Shown here in pieces: positions 32,860-41,365 of a stretch of 46,543 nt of DNA; position 1 is the first letter of the stretch; each line of letters opens with the position of its first letter. Position numbers and translations under genes: made by a program. Below the pieces are notes generated by a model, which saw only the letters and a program-made list of their open reading frames with translations, ran no database searches and had not been told where the DNA came from. Where the stretch lies: assembly GCA_964353115.1 (NCBI GenBank), contig CAYGUI010000005.1:1-46543 (forward strand). Reading direction: 5' to 3'. This stretch comes from CAYGUI01 sp964353115 (lineage in GTDB: Bacteria; Pseudomonadota; Gammaproteobacteria; JAGOUU01).

Positions 32860-33486
32860 TTACAATGGCTTTTTAGAATATTTATTAAGCCAAATAGGTA
32901 CTTCTTTACTAAAAGTATTGCGCGATGGCAATAACCGTAAATTTGACATAACTTCTGAAAAATTACGATGTGTAGCTATATGAGAATCGAAAGATAATTG
33001 TGCAAAAGCATTTGCATCACTAATATTTTCACCAAAAATTTCATCAACTTTACGTGAACGAAATCTTAGAGAACGATATAAAATTTGGGCATTTTCACCC
33101 ATATCACCTTTTTGATGAATACGTACAAATAATACGCGTAATAATTGATTTACACGCGCCTGGCTAATTTCGGGTAAATAAATAATTTTATCAATAAAAT
33201 CCTTATTACCTTGCTGGTAAGAGCCAATAAATAAGCAATTTGTACACATAGAGCATGCTGTAACTAAATTGCTTGTTTTATTATCGTGATAATTACCATT
33301 TAGATTTACAATTCCAATATCAGGACCAGTATAGTCACAAAAACGACAATGATTATTATCACGTGATAATATCTTATTTTTTATCATTTTAAACGCCGGA
33401 TGGTTGTCACGACTTTGCCGTAACGACCACCCTTCGAGATTTATTGAAATTTGTAACGGTAATAAATTATTTGCCAGAGCCGCCAC
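32860..33486 (-). CDS. icmJ: IcmJ/DotN, zinc-binding coupling-complex subunit
   Basis: 208 residues, matching DotN in length. DotN is part of the DotL-DotM-DotN-IcmSW coupling complex that receives effectors. An HNH-like zinc module is visible: Cys47 and Cys50 in HCRFCDYTGP, and Cys78, Cys81 and Cys84 in ACSMCTNC. The start is uncertain: the frame opens with GTG at 33486, overlapping icmD by 20 bases, and no strong ribosome site is present. Order icmD-icmJ-icmB is the same as in Legionella and Coxiella. Confidence 0.92.
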   Translation of the reverse strand: MAALANNLLPLQISINLEGWSLRQSRDNHPAFKMIKNKILSRDNNHCRFCDYTGPDIGIVNLNGNYHDNKTSNLVTACSMCTNCLFIGSYQQGNKDFIDKIIYLPEISQARVNQLLRVLFVRIHQKGDMGENAQILYRSLRFRSRKVDEIFGENISDANAFAQLSFDSHIATHRNFSEVMSNLRLLPSRNTFSKEVPIWLNKYSKKPL

Positions 33487-33883
33487 CGATATTATCTAGA
33501 CAACTTTGTTGCCATTTACCATCTTTAAAGCACGAAGTGATATTCTGACCACCAACAATTCCGCCACCACCCATTAATGTTGGCAACCAAATTAATGCAA
33601 CACCAATTAAAAATAAAGTTATTGGCTGACTTAAAGTTGTTTGTGCTGGATTTTCTTTATGTTGTTTAAATTTCATAATACCAGCGATACCAAAAGCAAA
33701 ACCAGCTATTTCAGCAATCGATAGTACTAATTTAACAAAGCCAACAACAGCGTCAGTTAATTTATCAGCTGCACCAGATAAACCAGTTTGACCGCCATTA
33801 TCTGCATAAGCACTAACAGCACAAAGTGCTGAACAAAAAATTAGCGCTTTTAACCAGCTTTTAAAATTTATTTTTTTTAACAT
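33467..33883 (-). CDS. icmD: IcmD/DotP
   Basis: 138-residue inner-membrane or periplasmic Dot/Icm component. It has a signal sequence (KALIFCSALCAVSAYA), two hydrophobic helices (about 46-68 and 86-104) and a C-terminal tail that carries two cysteines (CFKDGKWQQSCLDN). DotP is found in this gene position in Legionella. It overlaps icmJ by 20 bases. The assignment rests on order, length and topology, since the sequence itself is weakly conserved. Confidence 0.88.
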   Translation of the reverse strand: MLKKINFKSWLKALIFCSALCAVSAYADNGGQTGLSGAADKLTDAVVGFVKLVLSIAEIAGFAFGIAGIMKFKQHKENPAQTTLSQPITLFLIGVALIWLPTLMGGGGIVGGQNITSCFKDGKWQQSCLDNIGGGSGK

Positions 33884-33906
33884 TCTATATCACCTTTATT
33901 ATTTAT

Positions 33907-34392
33907 CTAAATACCAAACATTGTACGTAACAAATAAATAGTTCCGTTTAAATTATACAACAAAATCCCAGATATTATATGAGTTAGTGCCTTACTAATT
34001 CCTTGTTGCGCTTGTGGATTTTGATTAGCAAGCATTACCCACCCTCGCACAAAAGATATTATTCCCAATATTTTTGCGATTAAATCGACTTTATCGAGCA
34101 CAGCAAAAAATGGGGTTCCACTGGCTGGATTTTGTACAGAACTAGCCCAAATTGAAGTAGTTAATAGATTTAGCAGCCATGGTGTATAAAAGAGAAAAAG
34201 TCCGACAATAAAGAAAATTATTGATTTACCAACCTCTTGCTGGCCACTCATCATATTTCTAAAATCAGCAAGATGTTTTAGCTTTAAAAAACAGCGTAAA
34301 ATAAATATCATACCCAATAGATATATAACGCCAAATATTAGCCCCATAATAGGCGCATAACTATTGTCGACAAAATATTTTAATATATCCAT
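33907..34392 (-). CDS. icmC: IcmC/DotE
   Basis: 161 residues with about four membrane helices (12-34, 58-78, 100-120 and 135-152) and short loops (SGQQEVGKSIIFFIVGLFLF). It belongs to the DotE/DotP/DotV-like group of small inner-membrane Dot/Icm proteins. The start is ATG 34392, 33 bases after the icmG stop, and icmD follows 23 bases later. Gene order gives most of the confidence. Confidence 0.9.
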   Translation of the reverse strand: MDILKYFVDNSYAPIMGLIFGVIYLLGMIFILRCFLKLKHLADFRNMMSGQQEVGKSIIFFIVGLFLFYTPWLLNLLTTSIWASSVQNPASGTPFFAVLDKVDLIAKILGIISFVRGWVMLANQNPQAQQGISKALTHIISGILLYNLNGTIYLLRTMFGI

Positions 34393-34425
34393 TTGCTTAG
34401 TTTACCAAATAAAATCTATGACCTA

Positions 34426-35487
34426 TCAGCTATTATCTACATGAAAAGTCTTCAATTCTGTTCTAACTAGCCCAACTCGCGCATCAATATCGATAACACG
34501 ACCATATCCTGGCAGCTCATCTCCTTCTGATACAGTTAATAATTGACCACTACCATCACGTAACCAAGCACGCCCAGGGATAATAGCATCAACGATTATT
34601 TTGCCTGAAACAGTAGTATTAGACTTAATTTCACTTTGTAATTTAATAATATTAATATTCTGCTTATTAACATCTTGCGAAAGCCTATCAACAGTATTTG
34701 AAACATTTACAATATATTTACTTAAGCCTTCTAAAACTTTTTTAAGATCACTAGCCGGAACAGAGCTCGCTCTAACTGCATTAATATCTATCTTTTCTTG
34801 TACTAATAATTTTGATAAATCTTCTATTTTTTGCTCTATTTTAGAAATGCGAAGATCAATTACACGATCAGCATCTGCAGCCTGACCATCAGTATAATTG
34901 CGTTCACGCATAACTATAGGCTCTTTAATATTATCAGCACTATTTACATTAGCTGCACTAATTGGCTTTGGCGGGTAATTTACTTGATTTTTAATATTAA
35001 CATCTGATTCTGGAGCGCTACCCAACAACATTTTATGACCTGCATCCATTACACGATGCATAATTTTAGAGCTGTCTTGTGTAGCTTGTGTACTTTCTGT
35101 ATCTTTATTAGATTTACTATTATTATCATCAACTGATAATAAATTATTTTCTGATAAATTAGGTTGTGCTGTAACTTTTTGTAATTTATCCGGAACAATT
35201 CTAACACCTGTTTGGCGTGGGGCGGCAGTTGTACGTTTAGCACTAAATAACCCCCAAACTTTATATAACCCAAATAAAACTAATAAAATAATAAATAAAT
35301 TAAGCAATAAATTAGTTTTACTAACTTCAGGAGCTGGCTCTTCAGGATCTTTTAATTCTTCATTATGATTTTCATCATGCTTTTCATTATGGTTTTGTTC
35401 AAAATCAAAATCATCTTCATCAAATTTAAAATCATCATGTTCATTTTGATGATCCACTTCATGCTTGTTTTTATCCTTATCAACCAT
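34426..35487 (-). CDS. icmG: IcmG/DotF
   Basis: 353 residues from ATG 35487, chosen because a strong ribosome site (AGGAG, 9 bases upstream) lies in the end of icmE; the longer frame to 35538 has none. The cytoplasmic N-terminus (residues 1-55) is very rich in Asp, Glu, His and Asn (HQNEHDDFKFDEDDFDFEQN). One membrane helix (about 60-80) and a coiled-coil periplasmic part (SKIEQKIEDLSKLLVQEKID; LSQDVNKQNINIIKLQSE) follow, with a C-terminal beta domain (GRAWLRDGSGQLLTVSEGDE). DotF is a core-complex inner-membrane protein implicated in effector binding. It overlaps icmE by 8 bases. Confidence 0.93.
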   Translation of the reverse strand: MVDKDKNKHEVDHQNEHDDFKFDEDDFDFEQNHNEKHDENHNEELKDPEEPAPEVSKTNLLLNLFIILLVLFGLYKVWGLFSAKRTTAAPRQTGVRIVPDKLQKVTAQPNLSENNLLSVDDNNSKSNKDTESTQATQDSSKIMHRVMDAGHKMLLGSAPESDVNIKNQVNYPPKPISAANVNSADNIKEPIVMRERNYTDGQAADADRVIDLRISKIEQKIEDLSKLLVQEKIDINAVRASSVPASDLKKVLEGLSKYIVNVSNTVDRLSQDVNKQNINIIKLQSEIKSNTTVSGKIIVDAIIPGRAWLRDGSGQLLTVSEGDELPGYGRVIDIDARVGLVRTELKTFHVDNS

Positions 35488-37066
35488 TATTAGATTCTCC
35501 TGTATTATCATCGCGAACAAATGGCAAGTTTTTTTCAACTAATTTAACTGCAGAGCTTTCTGTAGTTGATTGCAAATTATTTGCTTTCTTTTCAGCTTCT
35601 TTATTAACTTTATTGTTATTTCCTAATAATTCAACACCTTTTTGTGCTGTCTTTGGTGGTTCACCAAAAATTACATCTTGGGTTAATAAAATACCAACTG
35701 CAGTACCAGATTCAACCACAATAGTTGGTTTACGATTAAATACAGGTTGTAATTGCTGTGTTGCTTTTTTACCTACATTTCCTAGGGCATAAACCATTTG
35801 GTCCTTAGTTGAAAAATTACTATTATTATTACTGGTTGGATTAATAATAATTCCAGAGCCAAAGAAACCTGCTTTTTCTAACGTTAATGCATCAGTTAAT
35901 CCTTCTAAGAAAGTTGCTGCAAAAAACGTACCATAGCGCAGCAAATAGTGATGATCAACACTTGTCGCAAGTGCCGCTTCGGCAGTATCAGGATCAATTG
36001 CAACACCATTAAATCCATAAGTGTGTGTTGCTTTTGGCATATTTATAGTATTAAAGTTTAAAATTAATTTGTCATCAGCGCTGTTTGGCTGGAAACTACC
36101 AATTAATTTAGAGCCAGATAATGGACCTTGCGTAATATGTGCAAAAACTACTGAAGTTGTATCACTGTTTACCGTATTATCGATGGTGCCAATTAAAATA
36201 TCTCCAGCTTTACCGATAACCTTTTGACTCATAATTTTATCAAGCTGGTTGTAAGTCAAAGATTTTTGTCCTGCTAATAATGCTGGATTAATTAGTCCTT
36301 GTGCTTTTAATTGATTCAATAATCCCGGTGGCACTTGATCATCACCAGTTGCACCATCAAGACTTGAAGTATCAATAATGGTGTTTTCATATTTACCAGC
36401 CTTAACTTCCATTGTAGTTGGCAATACAGTACCAAGAGCTCCACCTTGCTGTGAAATTTGATTTAAAGCATTAGATATTTGTTGTTCATTAACTTTTAAT
36501 GCTCCATCAGGTATTGATGCTCCTTGGGAGTTATTAGCCATTAATGAAGCATTACGCTGTCTTGCAGCTTGCAGTTTTTCAATAGCATCTTTTAATTGTT
36601 GACGCTCAGCTGCTAATTTTGCTGCCGAATTACGCATGTCGTTTTGTAATTTATTTAAATTATTAGCAAGCTCTTGATTTTTTGCTTTTTGCGCATCCAT
36701 CTCCGCTTTTAATTTTTGATACTCTTCAGCACAATCTGACGGGACTTGACTTGCTAATGATGGGACATATGAATCTCCCAATTGACCACCTGCTTGCTCA
36801 ACACCTTTTATATCTTGATTTTTAATCTTTTGCTCTAATTGAGGATCTTTAATATTAACACCAGGTTGAAAAGTAAGATCTTTAGTACCAACTGTCGTTA
36901 CCGATGTTTGCCCTTGCTCCTGCCCAGCTCCTGCTGAAGAGTCCGAAGTTTTTAGACGAACAAAACCAATAAATGATCCAGCAACTGCAATTATTGCTAC
37001 TAATACAACAACCGCACGCAATTTGGCATCTTGTAACAAAGATCGCAAATTATTAAGAGCTCCCAT
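35480..37066 (-). CDS. icmE: IcmE/DotG, short form lacking the repeat region
   Basis: VirB10-like core protein that spans from inner membrane to outer-membrane cap. 528 residues, about half of Legionella DotG (1048). One membrane helix near the N-terminus (17-37), a coiled coil (about 111-177, CAEEYQKLKAEMDAQKAKNQ and LAAERQQLKDAIEKLQ), then the TrbI/VirB10 C-domain (AGDILIGTIDNTVNSDTTSV, HHYLLRYGTFFAATFLEG, RKPTIVVESGTAVGILLTQD). The long decapeptide/pentapeptide repeat region of the Legionella protein is missing. A Shine-Dalgarno AAGGAG lies within the end of icmK. Frame and C-domain are intact, so it is probably functional. Confidence 0.95.
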   Translation of the reverse strand: MGALNNLRSLLQDAKLRAVVVLVAIIAVAGSFIGFVRLKTSDSSAGAGQEQGQTSVTTVGTKDLTFQPGVNIKDPQLEQKIKNQDIKGVEQAGGQLGDSYVPSLASQVPSDCAEEYQKLKAEMDAQKAKNQELANNLNKLQNDMRNSAAKLAAERQQLKDAIEKLQAARQRNASLMANNSQGASIPDGALKVNEQQISNALNQISQQGGALGTVLPTTMEVKAGKYENTIIDTSSLDGATGDDQVPPGLLNQLKAQGLINPALLAGQKSLTYNQLDKIMSQKVIGKAGDILIGTIDNTVNSDTTSVVFAHITQGPLSGSKLIGSFQPNSADDKLILNFNTINMPKATHTYGFNGVAIDPDTAEAALATSVDHHYLLRYGTFFAATFLEGLTDALTLEKAGFFGSGIIINPTSNNNSNFSTKDQMVYALGNVGKKATQQLQPVFNRKPTIVVESGTAVGILLTQDVIFGEPPKTAQKGVELLGNNNKVNKEAEKKANNLQSTTESSAVKLVEKNLPFVRDDNTGESNNG

Positions 37067-37068
37067 GA

Positions 37069-38184
37069 TTATTGCTCCTTCATTGTAAGTTGAACAGTCT
37101 TACCATTTTGTGATGCCAAGACTACTGGTGTTGATTGCATATCATAAACATGCATACCATCAGAACTACTAACCACAGCACCCCATTTTGGCGATAATAC
37201 TGTAAGTTTAGTACGTAAAAATAAATGATCATCTAATTGCCAAGCGCTGGCCTCACCACCTTCTACTGATAATTTTTTAGAATTAGCCGGTGGTATATTA
37301 TCTAATAAATTGGTCATGGTTAAATTATTAGTACCATGCGGTAAAGACGCATTACTACTTAACAATACACCTGAGGTTTCAGAATTAGGTCCTTGGCGCG
37401 GAATACGTAAATCTAAACGATAAAAAACTTCGCTTTGATCGGCAACCACAGTGAATAATACAGGAATATTCAAGTTCGCCATCTGCAAAACTAAATTTGT
37501 TGATGCATATTTTTTATTACTTTGAATAAACATAATATTACTACGATTATCCCAATTTATTTGAAAGGCATCTTTGTCACCAACAGCATAACCAGCAATT
37601 GGCCACGGCTGGCCGCTCTCATCGAGAAAAACTAACGAAGTAACATAACCACTAGCAATTTTAATAACTGATGGAATAGAGCCAGGCTCTAAATTTGCTG
37701 TCATAGTACCAATAACTGGCTTTGGAACTGTAAGTTGCTCTTGATTATCCCACTGAGCTATATCTGCACGCTCCTTAAAGGTTCTAATTTGTGAAGATGA
37801 TAATGGAAATCTTTCTTTCAAAGCTTTTAAGAAAGCTTCATCTGTTGGAGCTCCAGAATTTGCAACTTGTTTTGCCACCAAATCAGCTAATTCCTCTGGA
37901 GTTAATTTTCTACTAACTGATGGTTGATTATTTTGTACTGGCTGCACTCCTGCTTGCTGCTGCAATTCAGCTTGACGACTAATCATTTCATCTAATAGTT
38001 TTTCACTACTGGTTGAACTTGTTGGTTGCTGCACCAACATAGGAACTTCATTTTTAGATTTACCTTGTTCATCCAATGATGACTTAATTTGTGATGTTAT
38101 TTCATCAGTATTAACTTCAGCAAAAATATTAGTTGTAGTTACAGTAAAAAATATAAGTGCTGTAAAAAAAATAAGTTTTTTCAT
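37069..38184 (-). CDS. icmK: IcmK/DotH
   Basis: 371 residues; outer-membrane-associated core component that forms the cap ring with DotC and DotD. A signal peptide (LIFFTALIFFTVTTTNIFA) precedes a Gln/Ser-rich low-complexity stretch (to about 120) and a C-terminal VirB9-like beta-domain (PSVIKIASGYVTSLVFLDES, QPWPIAGYAVGDKDAFQINW, LFTVVADQSEVFYRLDLRIP). It starts 8 bases after icmL and ends two bases before icmE starts. Conserved and complete. Confidence 0.95.
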   Translation of the reverse strand: MKKLIFFTALIFFTVTTTNIFAEVNTDEITSQIKSSLDEQGKSKNEVPMLVQQPTSSTSSEKLLDEMISRQAELQQQAGVQPVQNNQPSVSRKLTPEELADLVAKQVANSGAPTDEAFLKALKERFPLSSSQIRTFKERADIAQWDNQEQLTVPKPVIGTMTANLEPGSIPSVIKIASGYVTSLVFLDESGQPWPIAGYAVGDKDAFQINWDNRSNIMFIQSNKKYASTNLVLQMANLNIPVLFTVVADQSEVFYRLDLRIPRQGPNSETSGVLLSSNASLPHGTNNLTMTNLLDNIPPANSKKLSVEGGEASAWQLDDHLFLRTKLTVLSPKWGAVVSSSDGMHVYDMQSTPVVLASQNGKTVQLTMKEQ

Positions 38185-38192
38185 AAATTCAT

Positions 38193-38882
38193 TTAGCTAA
38201 ATTCACATGTACCATCTAGTTTTTTCTTTGGAGTCGCCGTATCGGATATTATTGATCCTATCCCAAATCCTAGTGGATTAATTAAAGGGGTCGTCCTAAA
38301 TATTCTCATTACAATTTTAGCACACTGAGTAATACTTGCTAAGCTACTTTCATAAGTTAATAAAGCATTTGCTTGCACAACCCATAAATAAGTTGCAACA
38401 CCATCAACAAAAACAGTACCTTTTTCTTGTAAAATAGGATTTCCAAATAATTTTGCTACTGTAGACATGCCTTTAGCAGTAAGGGTATTTAAATTACCAG
38501 ATTGCTGGACGTTATTTTTGTAATCAGAAAAACCATCTAGGGTAAAATATTTTTGTACATCATTAAACTTAAGTTGATAATTTTTATAGTTATAATCAAA
38601 AATATCAACTACCGCATCACGAGACCATGAAACAATTTTTTTATCTGAAACATATGGCTCAGACAAAGGAAGCATTGGAACTAACTGACATTGTTCACCA
38701 GTAGCAAAATAAACTGGTTTTGCCTGAGTAAAATAAAAATATATTAATAAGATTACTAATAACAAACAGATCAATAAAGAATAAAAAATCGCGATACTTA
38801 AACTACGATATCCCTTAATATAGAAATTATTGCGAGCTCTAATTATCTCCAATGAATTAAGCGCGTATTGATCAGCCATCAT
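38193..38882 (-). CDS. icmL: IcmL/DotI
   Basis: 229 residues from ATG 38882 (an adjacent ATG at 38879 is equally possible, and a TTG at 38885 less so). A VirB8-like inner-membrane protein: one membrane helix (about 29-52, IFYSLLICLLLVILLIYFYF) and a periplasmic NTF2-like domain (ATGEQCQLVPMLPLSEPYVS, VSWSRDAVVDIFDYNY, LFGNPILQEKG, YLWVVQANALLTYES). It is the first gene of the icm run; icmM, icmN, icmO and the icmTSRQP group are not next to it, so the Dot/Icm genes are in separate loci. Confidence 0.95.
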   Translation of the reverse strand: MMADQYALNSLEIIRARNNFYIKGYRSLSIAIFYSLLICLLLVILLIYFYFTQAKPVYFATGEQCQLVPMLPLSEPYVSDKKIVSWSRDAVVDIFDYNYKNYQLKFNDVQKYFTLDGFSDYKNNVQQSGNLNTLTAKGMSTVAKLFGNPILQEKGTVFVDGVATYLWVVQANALLTYESSLASITQCAKIVMRIFRTTPLINPLGFGIGSIISDTATPKKKLDGTCEFS

Positions 38883-38910
38883 CAAATTTAAATTGTTTTT
38901 AAGATAGTAA

Positions 38911-38916
38911 ATTATA
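38911..38916 (-). promoter_or_regulatory. -10 element of the icmL operon
   Basis: A perfect TATAAT on the minus strand, 9 bases downstream of the tandem CTTAAG box. There is no good -35 hexamer, as expected for an activator-dependent promoter. A 5' leader of about 20-25 bases is predicted to the ATG at 38882. Confidence 0.55.
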
Positions 38917-38925
38917 GCAAATAAC

Positions 38926-38942
38926 CTTAAGGCTTGCTTAAG
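38926..38942. promoter_or_regulatory. PmrA-type tandem box CTTAAG-N5-CTTAAG
   Basis: Two perfect CTTAAG hexamers at 38926-38931 and 38937-38942 with GCTTG between them, an 11-base period. It matches the YTTAAK-N5-YTTAAK consensus of PmrA/BasR-family response regulators. PmrA activates Dot/Icm genes in Legionella and Coxiella. CTTAAG is its own reverse complement, so the box reads the same in both directions. It sits upstream of TATAAT for icmL and of a TAAGAT (38951-38956) for the divergent gene. Confidence 0.65.
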
Positions 38943-38950
38943 TATTCCAA

Positions 38951-38956
38951 TAAGAT
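38951..38956 (+). promoter_or_regulatory. Candidate -10 of the divergent secreted-protein operon
   Basis: TAAGAT begins 9 bases after the tandem CTTAAG box, mirroring the arrangement on the icmL side. A leader of about 55 bases to the ATG at 39020 would result. Only a modest match. Confidence 0.35.
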
Positions 38957-39019
38957 GCTACCTATGCTAATATTTTTAACTATAAATACTTAATTAATCT
39001 AAAACATAAAAAGGAGTTT

Positions 39020-39409
39020 ATGAAAAAATTTAATTCAATTCTTATTTTAGGATTTTTTCTATCTTTAGCTTTTAATTCGGCCTCTGCTCAATTTAATTTA
39101 TTTTCTAGCAGTGAAAATATTCAAAATTATCCGCCTCCAAAACAATGCCCCAATCCAACAAATCAAAATAAAGACCCTGCTTTTTGCCAATGCTTTATCG
39201 AGCAATGTGTAATTGGATGTAATTATGCAAAAGATGGAGCATTTTATTGCAATGAAACATTTATCAAATCTAAATTGGCCTTAATCGGAAACAACGATAA
39301 TTCTATTCTAAAGTTTTGTCGTAAATACAAAGATTATTTTCCAAAAGATGGCAACTATGATGAAACAGTTTGTCTTGATCATGTGAAATTTTATAAAAAT
39401 CGCTGTTAG
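39020..39409 (+). CDS. Secreted cysteine-rich protein of unknown function
   Basis: 129 residues, not recognised. A signal peptide (ILILGFFLSLAFNSASA) precedes a Pro/Asn-rich segment (YPPPKQCPNPTNQNKD) and a cysteine-rich domain with ten Cys (FCQCFIEQCVIGC, FYCNETF, KFCRKYK, VCLDHV, and the final RC). Several disulfides are expected. A strong ribosome site (AAGGAG, 4 bases before the ATG) precedes the ATG. It is transcribed divergently from icmL from a shared regulatory region and is followed 5 bases later by the beta-barrel gene. Role unknown. Confidence 0.75.
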   Translation: MKKFNSILILGFFLSLAFNSASAQFNLFSSSENIQNYPPPKQCPNPTNQNKDPAFCQCFIEQCVIGCNYAKDGAFYCNETFIKSKLALIGNNDNSILKFCRKYKDYFPKDGNYDETVCLDHVKFYKNRC

Positions 39410-39414
39410 TTTTT

Positions 39415-40065
39415 ATGAAATTAAAAAAATTATTAAAATTAACTATTAGCGCTAGCATATTATTTTCTAGCGCTAGCCATGCTTTAAATTTTTATACAAC
39501 AGGGTTTGTTGGCTATGGTTCAACACTCTGGAGTTTTTTAGCTGCTGATTGTAGTACCATGAATTCAAATGAGTGTGTATTAATTTCTGGATCAGCTCCA
39601 ATTGAAACGACCGATCGTGGCAATATGTGGGGTGTTGGTTTTGGTTATGAACTTAATCAAAATTTTTCGCTAGAATTTTCATACGCTAAATTTAAAGATT
39701 CTGACATCAAATTTGATATTGAGACCTTTTATGACGAAGCGCTAGGCGATGATCAAAAAATAATATCAAAAACTAATGCTTATATCGTCCAAGGTAAATT
39801 TTTTGCGCCTATAACACCGACATTACGAGTTTTTTCTGGAGCTGGATTATCATTCACTCAGCGTAAAGATAAATTAGCTAATTTATCAGAGCCAGCACCA
39901 GCTTTCTCAGTCGGCTTAAATTATAGAAGTTTTACAAACCGCATAATTTTAGAAGGAAGCTTCCAATATATATCAGGTAAAGCAGAGGCTAGCGTAAGGC
40001 CAGCCGAGAACTACCTACCATTTTTATGCTTTGCTAGTGTAAAAGTTGGCTATCTATTGTTTTAA
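39415..40065 (+). CDS. Outer-membrane beta-barrel protein (opacity/OmpA-barrel-like)
   Basis: 216 residues with a signal peptide (KLTISASILFSSASHA) and alternating amphipathic strands with aromatic girdle residues (GVGFGYELNQNFSLEFSYAK, AYIVQGKFFAPITPTLRVFS, FSVGLNYRSFTNRIILEGSF) ending in the outer-membrane Phe (VGYLLF). Probably an eight-strand barrel. It forms an operon with the Cys-rich protein. Its end overlaps the convergent orn gene by 12 bases. Similar barrels in related bacteria are surface antigens or adhesins, which is inference here. Confidence 0.75.
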   Translation: MKLKKLLKLTISASILFSSASHALNFYTTGFVGYGSTLWSFLAADCSTMNSNECVLISGSAPIETTDRGNMWGVGFGYELNQNFSLEFSYAKFKDSDIKFDIETFYDEALGDDQKIISKTNAYIVQGKFFAPITPTLRVFSGAGLSFTQRKDKLANLSEPAPAFSVGLNYRSFTNRIILEGSFQYISGKAEASVRPAENYLPFLCFASVKVGYLLF

Positions 40066-40596
40066 ATTAAAAAAGCAATCTCTGTAATGCTTCATTTCAT
40101 CTATGCTGGCTTTTATGTCATCAAGAGCTTTATGAGGCTTATCTTTTTTATCTATAACTAATTCTGGAGACCAACGTTTTGCCAATTCTTTTACAGTACT
40201 CACATCTATGTGACGATAATGTAAATAATTATCCAATTCGGGCATATCTTTAGTTAAAAATCTTCGATCCGTACAAATGCTATTACCACAAAGAGGTGAT
40301 GTTTTTTTCTTAGTCCATTTTTTTAAAAAAGCCAAAGTTTCTTGCTCAGCTTGAGCCATAGTCACAGTGCTTTTTTTAACATCATCGACTAAACCAGAAG
40401 AAGTATGTTGCCGAGTACACCACTCATCCATACTATTTAAAATTTCATCCGACTGATGAATAACTAAACTTGGCCCTTCTTCTAATACCTCTAAATATGG
40501 ATCAGTAACAATAGTTGCAATTTCAATAATGACATCATTCTCAAAATCAAGACCTGTCATTTCTAAATCAATCCAAATTAAATTATCTTGTTTCAT
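40054..40596 (-). CDS. orn: Oligoribonuclease
   Basis: DEDD-family 3'-5' exonuclease that degrades di- to penta-ribonucleotides including pGpG. 180 residues, normal. The catalytic motifs are IWIDLEMTGLDFE (Asp, Glu), CGNSICTDRRFL (Asp), and HKALDDIKASIDE (His, Asp). It is convergent with the beta-barrel gene with a 12-base overlap; both stops are clear. Confidence 0.97.
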   Translation of the reverse strand: MKQDNLIWIDLEMTGLDFENDVIIEIATIVTDPYLEVLEEGPSLVIHQSDEILNSMDEWCTRQHTSSGLVDDVKKSTVTMAQAEQETLAFLKKWTKKKTSPLCGNSICTDRRFLTKDMPELDNYLHYRHIDVSTVKELAKRWSPELVIDKKDKPHKALDDIKASIDEMKHYRDCFFNLKQ

Positions 40597-40660
40597 ATTT
40601 TTTTATAAATTTTAAAAATTTGCTATATTAATATACCACAGAAAAAAATAAGGATATTCT

Positions 40661-41365
40661 ATGAGCAAAATACCAGGACAAGTTTTTAGCAATAAAATAA
40701 ATTATTTAATTTTAGTACTTATTGTAATCTCTATGTTTATATTAGGTGCTGGCACAGTTCCAACCCTAACTCCAGAGCAGAAAAAAATAATAGATTATTT
40801 TGAGTATTTTATTATTGGATTTTTTACTTGTGAATATTTATTAAGGATCTATTTATCCCCAGACAAAAAAAAATATTTATTTAGTTTTTTCGGCATAATA
40901 GATTTTCTTGCCGTAGTACCATTTTATTTAACATTAAGTTTTAATGTCAGTGCTATTAGGGCTTTACGTTTATTAAGAGTATTTCAGCTATTAAAATTAT
41001 TTCGTTTTGAAAAGGCCATGAATCGTCTTTCAAGTGCATTTACCTTTGCACGTCAAGAACTAGCGCTTTTTATCTTTACCGCAATGATTATTATGTATAT
41101 TGCAGCTGTCGGCATTTATTTCTTTGAAAATGCAGCCCAACCACAAAATTTCTCATCAATTTTTCAAAGCCTTTGGTGGGCTGTTGCAACATTAACTACA
41201 GTTGGTTATGGCGATATATTTCCAATTACTGTGCCCGGCAAAATTTTTACCTTTTTGATTCTAATGGTCGGCCTTGGTATTGTATCAATACCTTCTGGTA
41301 TAATAGCTTCTGCACTAACTAAGGCTCGACACGAAGAAGAACAAAGAAAAGAGAGAGAAGAATAA
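40661..41365 (+). CDS. Voltage-gated-type potassium channel
   Basis: 234 residues with six membrane helices. Helix S4 carries arginines (SAIRALRLLRVFQLLKLFRF), the pore filter is TLTTVGYGD and a short charged C-terminus (ARHEEEQRKEREE) ends the protein. This is the Kv superfamily layout with voltage sensor and pore in one chain; no RCK or cyclic-nucleotide domain is attached. A ribosome site AAGGA precedes the start. The CDF gene follows one base after the stop, so the two are cotranscribed. Confidence 0.93.
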   Translation: MSKIPGQVFSNKINYLILVLIVISMFILGAGTVPTLTPEQKKIIDYFEYFIIGFFTCEYLLRIYLSPDKKKYLFSFFGIIDFLAVVPFYLTLSFNVSAIRALRLLRVFQLLKLFRFEKAMNRLSSAFTFARQELALFIFTAMIIMYIAAVGIYFFENAAQPQNFSSIFQSLWWAVATLTTVGYGDIFPITVPGKIFTFLILMVGLGIVSIPSGIIASALTKARHEEEQRKEREE

